15,495 nucleotides of DNA from Actinomycetes bacterium (lineage in GTDB: Bacteria > Actinomycetota > Acidimicrobiia > Acidimicrobiales > Acidimicrobiaceae): contig JAJYFP010000006.1 in the NCBI GenBank assembly GCA_021790855.1, positions 1 through 15,495 on the forward strand, in the 5' to 3' direction. Each line of letters starts with the position of its first letter. Within the stretch, counting starts at the first letter, position 1. The translations under genes and the position numbers were made by a program. Shown here piece after piece: positions 8,409 through 15,251 of this stretch. The notes beneath the pieces are model-generated. The model had not been told where the DNA came from and did not search any database. It worked only from the letters and a program-made list of their open reading frames with translations.

Positions 8409-9781
8409 ACGAACAGCTGCTCAGCTTCGTTGAGGCTCTGAGAGAAGCTAATGTAAAGGTGTCTCAATCTGAGGTCGTTGACGCATTGCAATCCGTAAGT
8501 GCGATCGACGTACTAGACAGAGATCTCTTTCGTTGTACTTTGGCTGCTACCTTGATAAAAGACGTTCTGCATCGAACACTATTCGACCGACTCTTTGATA
8601 TCTTTTTCCCTGCATCCCCCACTACCTATTACAGAGAAATTCAAGATGAAGAACGAGCATCAGAAGAGTTGGAACTGAGTGAACAAAGATCTCGTGACAT
8701 CAGAAGACAACTTATTGACGCGCTCCTTGACGATGACCAGTTGGCTTTAAGATCTGCAATCAGAAGAGCAGTGACCGCATTTGCGGGAATGGAGAAAGGA
8801 CGGCCAGTTGGCGGTGTGTACTACACCTATAGAACGTTGCGACAGTTAGATCTTGAAGAGGTTGTGAGAAGTTTTCTATATGGTTTGACGCAAAGGCAAA
8901 TTAGCGAGCAAGACCAATCTGAGCTAAATCGCAAACCCGAGCAAGCTATGAAATCGATCCGCATGGAGGTGGAGTCTGAAGTTTTAAGGCGTTTAGTAGG
9001 AGATAGAGGCTCGTCTGCAGTGGCTAAGACCTTAGCACTTCATCTACCAGAAGATGTGGATATAGTTCACGCCTCCCGAGATGAGCTCCTTGATCTCCAG
9101 CGTTTTATGGTACCTCTAGCTAAGAAATTGGCTACGAGGCTGTCTCGGCGGCACCTTTCGACAAGAGACGCAACTTTGGACTTTAGAAGAACGGTTCGAG
9201 AAGCGATGTCTTATGGCGGAACTCCCGCCACGCTTTATTTCCATAAACCCAAGGTTTCAAAACCAGAGGTGGTACTGATCTCTGATATATCTGGGTCGGT
9301 GGCTTCATTTGCTCGATTTACCATGCAGTTGCTCTATGCAATGTCGAACTCCTTCTCCAAGATGAGAAGCTTTGTATTCATTGATACTATCGACGAGGTT
9401 ACTGAGTACTTTGGCTTTGGGAACGACATTAATGACTCACTTCGAGACGTGACTACAAAGGCAAAAGTTGTTGGCCTAGATGGTCACTCAGACTATGGTA
9501 ACTCATTTGATCTTTTTGAAAAACGGTATCTAGATGCGGTCACGAAGAGAACCACGCTCATTATTTGTGGCGATGCTAGAAGCAACTATCATCCCGGAAA
9601 GGAAGAGATTCTTGGGCGCATAAGGGAGAGGTCGCGTCACATCTATTGGCTAAATCCCGAGCCAAGATCCTATTGGAACAGTGGCGATTCAATCATATCT
9701 TCCTATAGTCCATACTGTGATGGGGTGTATGAGTGCAGAACCTTGCGCCAGCTGGAAGAGTTTATATCAAAGGGGGTGTGA
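8405..9781 (+). CDS. VWA-domain protein (CoxE-like), MoxR partner
   Basis: The protein has 458 residues. The first 270 or so are helical and charged. The von Willebrand A domain occupies about residues 285-455, with a metal-ion-dependent adhesion site DISGS (294-298), a second loop HSDYGNS (361-367) and D390 in CGDARSNY. Such proteins bind a client or metal centre and recruit the MoxR ATPase. The TTG start overlaps the MoxR TGA by 3 bases (TTGA), which points to translational coupling; GGCAGGA at 8389-8395 is a possible binding site. No signal peptide or membrane segment is seen, so it is probably cytoplasmic. Order and type match M. tuberculosis Rv2426c/Rv2425c. The client protein is not identified. 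Confidence 0.85.
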   Translation: MNEQLLSFVEALREANVKVSQSEVVDALQSVSAIDVLDRDLFRCTLAATLIKDVLHRTLFDRLFDIFFPASPTTYYREIQDEERASEELELSEQRSRDIRRQLIDALLDDDQLALRSAIRRAVTAFAGMEKGRPVGGVYYTYRTLRQLDLEEVVRSFLYGLTQRQISEQDQSELNRKPEQAMKSIRMEVESEVLRRLVGDRGSSAVAKTLALHLPEDVDIVHASRDELLDLQRFMVPLAKKLATRLSRRHLSTRDATLDFRRTVREAMSYGGTPATLYFHKPKVSKPEVVLISDISGSVASFARFTMQLLYAMSNSFSKMRSFVFIDTIDEVTEYFGFGNDINDSLRDVTTKAKVVGLDGHSDYGNSFDLFEKRYLDAVTKRTTLIICGDARSNYHPGKEEILGRIRERSRHIYWLNPEPRSYWNSGDSIISSYSPYCDGVYECRTLRQLEEFISKGV

Positions 9782-9799
9782 TCCCAGTGATATGGATAT

Positions 9800-10381
9800 A
9801 TGCGTCTTACCCTGGTTAGACATGGCCAATCTCAACGTGGAAGCACAAGAGTTGTTGGTGGACATCGAGGATGTATGGGACTTACTCCTAGCGGTGTCGT
9901 GCAGATGCGAAAGGTGGGGAAAGAGTTGTATAAGCACTCCCTGGTTCCCGACCTCATATTTTGTTCGACAATGAGACGTTCAAAACAAAGTGCTTTTGTC
10001 GTTGGTGGCGTAGTCGGGAGTCCGGTGGTTCCTCCCACGTGCCTTCTGTGTGAGATCCATCCTGGTGCGACGGATTCGTTGAGCTATGAGGATCTAGGAG
10101 GATACGGAGTCCGCTTTGACGAAGATCATCCGATAGGATCCGGAGGAGAGTCTATCAAGGATCTGAGGTTGCGAACTCTATCGTTAGTAAAACTTCTTGC
10201 AAAAGACTATGAGACCAACCACTTGGCTTTGATAACACACTTTGGTGTCGTGGATAGTTTTGCCAAACTTTTTTTGAGCAGCCAGGTCGGAGATCAGGCG
10301 GATCTTTGGTTCAGTGAGGGTAGGGCAATAACGGTCGATGGTTCTCCATCACGAGGTTTCAACGTGTTTCGGTTTATTTAG
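9800..10381 (+). CDS. Histidine phosphatase (phosphoglycerate mutase-like)
   Basis: This is a small member of the histidine phosphatase superfamily, 193 residues. The phosphohistidine motif is LVRHGQS (R7, H8), followed by R60 in CSTMRRSKQSA, the acid candidate E85 and the second histidine H147 in ITHFGVVDS, so the active site appears complete. The substrate cannot be read from sequence. In M. tuberculosis the related locus carries gpgP (Rv2419c, glucosylglycerate phosphatase) beyond nadD; homology of function is only a suggestion. ATG 9800 is the sole sensible start, because an in-frame TGA lies at 9788-9790. The nearest purine-rich site (AGGGGGTG inside the VWA gene) is about 22 bases away, so initiation may depend on readthrough from the upstream gene. 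Confidence 0.85.
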   Translation: MRLTLVRHGQSQRGSTRVVGGHRGCMGLTPSGVVQMRKVGKELYKHSLVPDLIFCSTMRRSKQSAFVVGGVVGSPVVPPTCLLCEIHPGATDSLSYEDLGGYGVRFDEDHPIGSGGESIKDLRLRTLSLVKLLAKDYETNHLALITHFGVVDSFAKLFLSSQVGDQADLWFSEGRAITVDGSPSRGFNVFRFI

Positions 10382-10537
10382 CAGCAGAAAGGACATGCTC
10401 GCCGCGTAGATCTTTAACAGAGATCCTGCACAACTGGTAACAACAACGACTGGTGCTGTAATGTTTGGTGGGCGCAAGTTCGAAAAGCATGTTTAGTTAT
10501 GTGTCGATTGCTGCCCAGAACTACTGTGAAAAACTTC
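10382..10537. other. Convergent intergenic region without clear terminator
   Basis: These 156 bases separate the rightward phosphatase from the leftward surface protein. The only stem seen is GATCT (10409-10413) with AGATC (10421-10425), five base pairs and no T-run. Termination may be Rho-dependent, or the two transcripts may overlap. Confidence 0.4.
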
Positions 10538-12106
10538 TTAGCACGAGACATCGTTGTCAAAGTTAGTTGGCAGAGTTTGAACCTGAGCTAAAAAGCCGCC
10601 ACCAAAAGGTATGGCTTGTCCGCAGGCTGCGGAAGGGTTGGATGTGTTCCAGTCCGCGACCCAGATGGGCGTACCAGAGGGTAGGGCGGAGCCCGTTCCT
10701 GCTATTTCTGGCCACTGCTTGTACGTTGAGTAAACCCCAACCAAGATGCCTCTTGACTTGAGTGCTGCCATAGCGCCAAGTATCGCCTGATAGTTTTCGC
10801 TTTGGGACGAACTCCAACTATTTGCTGATGTCTCAACGTCAAGCCACCAAACGGAGGAGTGGACCGCAGCATTTTGTGAGATGTTATAAGCGTAAGCAGC
10901 TTGGCTGTATCCGTTCTGCCATCCTGAACAGTCAATCGAAGTTAGTCCAGATGGACAAGACGGAGCGACGGGAGCACCCGATGGTATTGGGTTGACATCC
11001 CCCATGAATATGTAGAACTGAGTCTGAGGACCTCCCCAAGACACCTCACTCTGAAGGCACTGGGTGGGTGTGGTCTGCGAGTAGGGCCATCCAGTTACTT
11101 CAACGACGTAAAGTGGAGCTTGGGGTGGATAACCACCACACTGCCAGTTTGAGATATCGTATCCTGTGGCTCCAGGCGCGACGAGTGAAGTCACAAGGGT
11201 TGAGGCCATTGCTACAACTGGGGCTGGGATAGACTGGCCCCCCATGGACCCATAAAACCCGGCATCGCCAAAGGTAAAGATGCCGCCATCTGACGCGACC
11301 TCCCAGTAGCCAAGACCATTTGGAGTAGCCGCCATGCTCACTACCGGCTTATTCAGAGGATGGCCCCCCATGGACCCATAAAACCCGGCATTGCCAAAGG
11401 TAAAGATGCCGCCATCTGACGCGACCTCCCAGTAGCCAAGACCATTTGGAGTAGCCGCCATGCCCACTACCGGCTCATTCAGGGGATGGCCCCCCATGGA
11501 CCCATAAAACCCGGCATCGCCAAAGGTAAAGATGCCGCCATCTGACGCTACTAACCAATACCCTTTCCCATCTGGAGTAGCCGCCATGCCCACGATTGGT
11601 TTATTCAACGGCTTCCCACCCATGGACCCGTAAAACGGTGCATTGAAAGAGAAAATGCCACCGTCTGACGCTACTTCCCAGTAGCCTCCGGTGGCCGGAT
11701 CGTAAGCCATTCCTACTATTGGCTTATTCAGAGGATGGCCCCCCATGGACCCATAAAACGCGGCAGCGCCAAAGGTAAAGATGCCGCCATCTGACGCGAC
11801 CTCCCAGTAGCCAAGACCATTTGGCATAGCCGCCATGCCTACGATTGGTTGATTTAACGGCTTTCCTCCCATTCCACCAAGATTGGGAGTTGAGAAAGAG
11901 TACATGGATCCATCGCTTCCAACCTCCAGGTACCCAGGTACACCTGAAGAGTTTGCTAACGTTGTACCATGAAGCGTTCTTGTGGGATTTGATGCTTGAC
12001 CTAGTGGCGCTACGGCGAAGGCTGCGACGAATAACGCCAGAGAGAGTAGCAGCGAAAATATGGGCACGGGCAGGGACAGTATGGGAGCATTATCTCTTCT
12101 TACCAT
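10538..12106 (-). CDS. Secreted repeat protein with lysozyme-like domain
   Basis: The protein has 522 residues and is predicted to be exported: a signal peptide with hydrophobic core IFSLLLSLALFVAAFAVA and likely cleavage near residue 38 (PLGQA/S). Six tandem units of about 42 residues follow (58-301), each with GYWEVASDGGIFTFG and FYGSMGG...LNKPIVGMA; the first is degenerate. The length and aromatic/Gly pattern suggest beta-propeller blades. Residues 310-522 resemble a GH25-like (or DUF1906-type) glycan hydrolase: GYDISNW (D317), WWLDVET (D423, E425), GVYSTYKQW and IWVADW, so it may cut peptidoglycan or another wall glycan. AGGAGA lies 7 bases before the ATG. It is convergent with the phosphatase gene, with 156 bases between and no clear terminator. 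Function inferred from domains only. Confidence 0.8.
   Translation of the reverse strand: MVRRDNAPILSLPVPIFSLLLSLALFVAAFAVAPLGQASNPTRTLHGTTLANSSGVPGYLEVGSDGSMYSFSTPNLGGMGGKPLNQPIVGMAAMPNGLGYWEVASDGGIFTFGAAAFYGSMGGHPLNKPIVGMAYDPATGGYWEVASDGGIFSFNAPFYGSMGGKPLNKPIVGMAATPDGKGYWLVASDGGIFTFGDAGFYGSMGGHPLNEPVVGMAATPNGLGYWEVASDGGIFTFGNAGFYGSMGGHPLNKPVVSMAATPNGLGYWEVASDGGIFTFGDAGFYGSMGGQSIPAPVVAMASTLVTSLVAPGATGYDISNWQCGGYPPQAPLYVVEVTGWPYSQTTPTQCLQSEVSWGGPQTQFYIFMGDVNPIPSGAPVAPSCPSGLTSIDCSGWQNGYSQAAYAYNISQNAAVHSSVWWLDVETSANSWSSSQSENYQAILGAMAALKSRGILVGVYSTYKQWPEIAGTGSALPSGTPIWVADWNTSNPSAACGQAIPFGGGFLAQVQTLPTNFDNDVSC
11204..11935 (-). repeat. Tandem 126-bp coding repeats in the surface protein
   Basis: Six in-frame units encode the 42-residue motif. 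The CCATGG landmark recurs at exact 126-base steps (11244, 11370, 11496, 11622), then after 123 bases (11745), where one unit has lost a codon. The two neighbouring blocks starting at 11236 and 11362 differ at only four positions by my reading, while the outer unit (near 11860-11935) has diverged. This gradient suggests recent duplication or gene conversion in the middle of the array and possible copy-number variation between strains. Confidence 0.9.
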
Positions 12107-12237
12107 CAGCGGCTCTCCTTGTGTTGATTGAATTGCACACCTTAAGTCGGCACGTTTAGGTTAAATCTGAAAACTAAAGATCGAGCGTCTCTAACAGTTC
12201 AATAACAATATATTCACAAGGAGTGCAATAATGGGCA
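12107..12237 (-). other. Short intergenic region before surface protein
   Basis: These 131 AT-rich bases lie between the aroG stop and the surface-protein start, both genes reading leftward. They hold the ribosome binding site AGGAGA next to the start. I see no strong stem-loop terminator for aroG and no clear -35/-10 pair, so readthrough from aroG remains possible. Confidence 0.4.
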
Positions 12238-13572
12238 CTAAAACAGCATTTCTGCGACTTGGTAGGCTAAATCTAGTGACTGCCTGGCGTTTAACCGCGG
12301 ATCACAGATTGTGTTGTACTGGGTATCGAGTTCACTTTCGAACACCTCTAAGGACCCTCCAAGGCATTCAGTGACATCGTCGCCGGTTAGTTCGACGTGA
12401 ATGCCGCCAGGCCATGTACCAATCTCTCGATGAACCTCGAAGAAGGCTTTGATTTCAGCGAGAATGTCGTCAAAGCGTCGGGTCTTTAGACCTTGAGAGG
12501 AGGTAAAAGTATTTCCATGCATGGGATCGCATGCCCAAAGTACTTTATGTCCGCCGTGTTGAACTTGTTCTATTAGTTCAGGCAAACGGACTTTAAGTGT
12601 CTGTGCACCCATACGCGTGATCAATGTGAGGCGTCCTGGGATGTTGTCAGGGTTTAGTACTTTGCAGAGGTCGTCTAGTTCCTCCGTCGTCATCTTTGGA
12701 CCGACTTTTAGCCCAATAGGGTTCGAGATCCCAGAAGCAAATCGCACATGTGCACCACCTAGGTCTCTTGTTCTTTCTCCGATCCATACCATATGGGCCG
12801 AGAGATCGTAGTACTTTTTGCTCTTGGGGTCCATTCGCGTCAGTGCTGCCTCGTATCCGAGGAGCAAGGCCTCATGGGAAGTCCAAAATCTGACTTGCCT
12901 CAGTGCGATCTCTTTATCGAGGTTTATACCGCAAGCCTCCATAAAGTTGAGAGCCCTGGTAATCTCCGTGGCGATGGCGTCGTAGCGCTCGCCCTCAGAA
13001 GATGAGGCTACAAATTCTTGATTCCAAGTATGAACCTGAGACAGGTCTGCAAATCCTCCGGTGGTCAATGACTTTAAGATATTTATTGTTGATAGAGACT
13101 GCTGATAGGCTCTAATGAGCCGCTTAGGGTCAGGCGTTCTTTTCTGAACGTACGGTTCATCTGAATGTACGATATGGCCCCGGAAAGACGGTAGATCGAT
13201 CCCGAGGTAGTCCTCCGTAGGAGAGGATCGAGGCTTTGCGTATTGACCAGCCATACGACCAACTTTAATTACAGATACACCGGATGAGTACATAAGGACC
13301 ACAGCCATCTGCAAGATAACCTTCAGCCTGTCTCTGACATTCTGGGCGGAGTGGTCGTTGAATGATTCAGCACAGTCACCAGCTTGAAGGAGGAAGGCTT
13401 GACCTTTTGTGGCTAGAGCTAGAGAGTCTCTGAGCTGGTCTATCTCCGTCGGATATACTAAAGGAGCATAGGTAGAAAGTTCTTTTTCCACAAGTTCGAG
13501 TTGGTTTAAATCTGGCCACTCAGGCTGCTGTGCAACACTGAGTTCTTTCCAGTCCCACGGTGTCCAGCCCAT
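12238..13572 (-). CDS. aroG: Class II DAHP synthase
   Basis: 3-deoxy-D-arabino-heptulosonate 7-phosphate synthase joins phosphoenolpyruvate and erythrose 4-phosphate, the entry step of the shikimate pathway to aromatic amino acids. It has 444 residues of the plant/actinobacterial class II type. The metal ligands are C67 (QAGDCAES), H352 (DPMHGNT), E394 (HVELTGDD) and D424 (TICDPRLN), whose spacing matches M. tuberculosis C87/H369/E411/D441. Substrate-binding GRMAGQYAKPRS and GERTRDLGGAHVRFASGISNPIG are intact. The N-terminus is about 20 residues shorter than the M. tuberculosis enzyme, a region used there in dimer contacts and feedback inhibition, so allostery may differ. A purine-rich GAGAGA lies before the ATG. 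Its leader carries an unusual start-stop and stem-loop. Also named aroF or aroH in other genomes. Confidence 0.95.
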   Translation of the reverse strand: MGWTPWDWKELSVAQQPEWPDLNQLELVEKELSTYAPLVYPTEIDQLRDSLALATKGQAFLLQAGDCAESFNDHSAQNVRDRLKVILQMAVVLMYSSGVSVIKVGRMAGQYAKPRSSPTEDYLGIDLPSFRGHIVHSDEPYVQKRTPDPKRLIRAYQQSLSTINILKSLTTGGFADLSQVHTWNQEFVASSSEGERYDAIATEITRALNFMEACGINLDKEIALRQVRFWTSHEALLLGYEAALTRMDPKSKKYYDLSAHMVWIGERTRDLGGAHVRFASGISNPIGLKVGPKMTTEELDDLCKVLNPDNIPGRLTLITRMGAQTLKVRLPELIEQVQHGGHKVLWACDPMHGNTFTSSQGLKTRRFDDILAEIKAFFEVHREIGTWPGGIHVELTGDDVTECLGGSLEVFESELDTQYNTICDPRLNARQSLDLAYQVAEMLF

Positions 13573-13622
13573 CTAACTATCTCTCATCTCTTTGGAAGTC
13601 CTTAGTGAAGTTATGTTTTCCC

Positions 13623-13653
13623 ATATAACCTTTTGGAGAGCCAACAGTTATAT
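13623..13653. promoter_or_regulatory. Stem-loop or operator in aroG leader
   Basis: ATATAAC (13623-13629) pairs perfectly with GTTATAT (13647-13653). Inside, TTGG (13633-13636) pairs with CCAA (13641-13644) around a 4-base loop AGAG (CTCT on the minus strand). It lies about 50 bases upstream of the aroG start in the divergent region. It could act as an RNA element in the aroG leader or as a DNA operator for either flanking gene. It is not followed by a T-run on either strand, so it is not an ordinary terminator. Confidence 0.45.
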
Positions 13654-13659
13654 AGTTTC

Positions 13660-13679
13660 TTACATGTTACTAACCTCCT
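13660..13679 (-). promoter_or_regulatory. Shine-Dalgarno plus ATG-TAA start-stop element
   Basis: On the minus strand a perfect AGGAGG (complement of 13674-13679) is followed after 8 bases by ATG (13663-13665) and directly by TAA (13660-13662). It is 87 bases upstream of the aroG ATG and is the best ribosome binding site in the divergent region. A ribosome would start and stop at once there. Whether the region is transcribed leftward from this point is not shown; it may be a chance match. Confidence 0.35.
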
Positions 13680-13723
13680 GCAGCAATTGACATATGAGGG
13701 GTGCTATTGTGCACAAGATCATC

Positions 13724-13729
13724 TACTAT
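13724..13729 (+). promoter_or_regulatory. Possible -10 box for a leaderless transcript
   Basis: TACTAT fits the actinobacterial TANNNT -10 pattern. Transcription would begin about 7-8 bases after it, at or next to the A of ATG 13737, giving a leaderless message. No good -35 is seen at the usual distance; the TTGACA at 13687-13692 is too far away (31 bases). Confidence 0.3.
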
Positions 13730-13736
13730 TTTGCCA

Positions 13737-14663
13737 ATGTATCCGTTTCGATTTGGCGTGCAACTGAAAAGTGCTGGTTCTGTAGAGGACTGGCTGGAGA
13801 GTGTGTCCAAGCTGCAACGACTAGGGTATGATATCGTTACCCTTCCTGATCATATAGATAACTCGTTCTCGCCGTTTGCAGCCTTAGGCTATCTTGCTGC
13901 GAAGACAGATCTTAAAATAGGCACCATGGTTACCTCCAACGACCTCAGGAACCCTCTTCTTGTGGCCCGTGAAGCAGCAACATTAGCTCTTTTGTCGAAG
14001 GGCCGATTTGAACTTGGTATAGGAGCAGGATGGCAAGAAAGTGACTACAGCCAACTTGGTGTCCCTATGGATGCTCCCAGGGTGCGCGTGAGCCTACTCG
14101 AGGAGTCGCTTGAGGTTATAAAGTCTAGTTTTTCCAAACCCAGCTTTAGCTATTCAGGTCTGTACTATAACCCGTCCGAGTTCCAGTTATATCCAACTCT
14201 GACTCCCGATCTCGTTCCAAAGATCTTGGTAGGAGGGGGTGGTTCTAAGGTTCTTTCTCTGGCCGCGCGTTTTGCCGATGTTATAAGCATTAATCCCTCT
14301 CTGAGGCTAGGCGAGCAGGCCAAAGAGACGTTAGAGGAGATGCAGCAACAGAGTTACCGCAAAAAGTGCAACCTTGTGCAGGACAAGTTGGATGAGTTGG
14401 GACGAAAAGCAGAGTTTCATTGCCGTAGCGCATTTGTATACATCGGCAGTGATCACTATAAGGTAGTGAATGAAGTCGCTTCTCACCTGGGAGTTGATAC
14501 GAAAGACGCCTATGAGATGCCCCCGGTGCTTATCGGAACGGTTGAGAGCGTAATTGAACAGCTTCAATATCGACGAGAACAGTTTGGATTTAGTTACTGG
14601 AGTATTCATGAAAATGACGTAGATGCTTTTACTCCTGTTGTGACTGTCCTGAAGGGAAAGTAG
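13737..14663 (+). CDS. F420-dependent LLM-class oxidoreductase
   Basis: This is a luciferase-like monooxygenase-fold (TIM barrel) enzyme of about 308 residues, of the type annotated as F420-dependent in actinobacteria. Supporting stretches are FRFGVQL at the N-terminus, GYDIVTLPDHI, the cofactor-region pattern LKIGTMVTSNDLRNPLLVAREAATL, and GRFELGIGAGWQESDYSQLG. The substrate cannot be told. The start is uncertain. ATG 13737 fits the family N-terminus but has no ribosome binding site, which would suit leaderless expression. TTG 13707 has GAGGGG 5 bases upstream, and GTG 13701 is also in frame. It ends 2 bases before nadD and is probably cotranscribed with it. Confidence 0.82.
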   Translation: MYPFRFGVQLKSAGSVEDWLESVSKLQRLGYDIVTLPDHIDNSFSPFAALGYLAAKTDLKIGTMVTSNDLRNPLLVAREAATLALLSKGRFELGIGAGWQESDYSQLGVPMDAPRVRVSLLEESLEVIKSSFSKPSFSYSGLYYNPSEFQLYPTLTPDLVPKILVGGGGSKVLSLAARFADVISINPSLRLGEQAKETLEEMQQQSYRKKCNLVQDKLDELGRKAEFHCRSAFVYIGSDHYKVVNEVASHLGVDTKDAYEMPPVLIGTVESVIEQLQYRREQFGFSYWSIHENDVDAFTPVVTVLKGK

Positions 14664-14665
14664 AT

Positions 14666-15247
14666 ATGAACATAGGTATCTTTGGTGGTACCTTTGATCC
14701 GATACACATTGGGCATCTGGTTGCGGCCGTAAACGCTAAATACAGCGGTTCACTTGATGAGATACACTTTGTGGTGGCAAATGTTCCATGGCAGAAAGAG
14801 GGAGTTAGACACCTTACCCCTGCTCACACTCGCTTGGGCCTCGTGCGCCAGGCCGTATCGAACATAGATGGATTTATAGCCTCGGACGTCGAAATTAGAC
14901 GTGGTGGCAGCTCTTATACCTACGATACTTTACAGTTTTTTCACGAGATGTATCCTGATGATGATCTTTTTCTTGTGGTGGGAGCTGATGTAGCTCTAGA
15001 GATGCACACCTGGGAAAGAGGAGATGAACTGTCGAAGTTAGGTAGTTTGATCGTCGTCACTCGCCCTGGATTTGAAATGCCAAAGGGAATCTTGGGATGG
15101 GATACTTGGCAAAGTGTTGAGATACCCTCCTTAGATATCTCTTCGACCGATCTAAGGCAAAGAGTTAAAGACGGGAGACCTCTTAGCTTTTTGATGCCGG
15201 AGTTTGCAATTGAGTTTATTAGGGACAACGAGCTTTTTATGGAGTGA
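14666..15247 (+). CDS. nadD: Nicotinate-nucleotide adenylyltransferase
   Basis: This enzyme adenylates nicotinate mononucleotide to deamido-NAD, an essential step of NAD synthesis. It has 193 residues, the usual size. The nucleotidyltransferase motif GGTFDPIHIGH (7-17) and the ISSTDLR motif (158-164) are both intact. The region VGADVALEMHTWERGDEL matches the conserved GxDxxxxxxxWxxxxxL stretch. AAGGGA (14652-14657) precedes the ATG at good distance. In many actinobacteria nadD lies in the same locus as obgE and proBA and is followed by rsfS; here the next gene is different. Confidence 0.95.
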   Translation: MNIGIFGGTFDPIHIGHLVAAVNAKYSGSLDEIHFVVANVPWQKEGVRHLTPAHTRLGLVRQAVSNIDGFIASDVEIRRGGSSYTYDTLQFFHEMYPDDDLFLVVGADVALEMHTWERGDELSKLGSLIVVTRPGFEMPKGILGWDTWQSVEIPSLDISSTDLRQRVKDGRPLSFLMPEFAIEFIRDNELFME

Positions 15248-15251
15248 AGCC

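Noticed and set aside
7530..9781. CO dehydrogenase (cox) accessory operon
   Set aside because: CoxD/CoxE-like proteins alone are not enough; no molybdenum hydroxylase subunits are present, and the same pair sits here in actinobacteria next to proA.
9681..9974. 97-codon frame overlapping the VWA and phosphatase genes
   Set aside because: It lies across two well-supported genes in another frame, has no start site and no family resemblance.
10405..10428. GATCT/AGATC hairpin as terminator between convergent genes
   Set aside because: Only five base pairs, a 7-base loop and no T-run in either direction.
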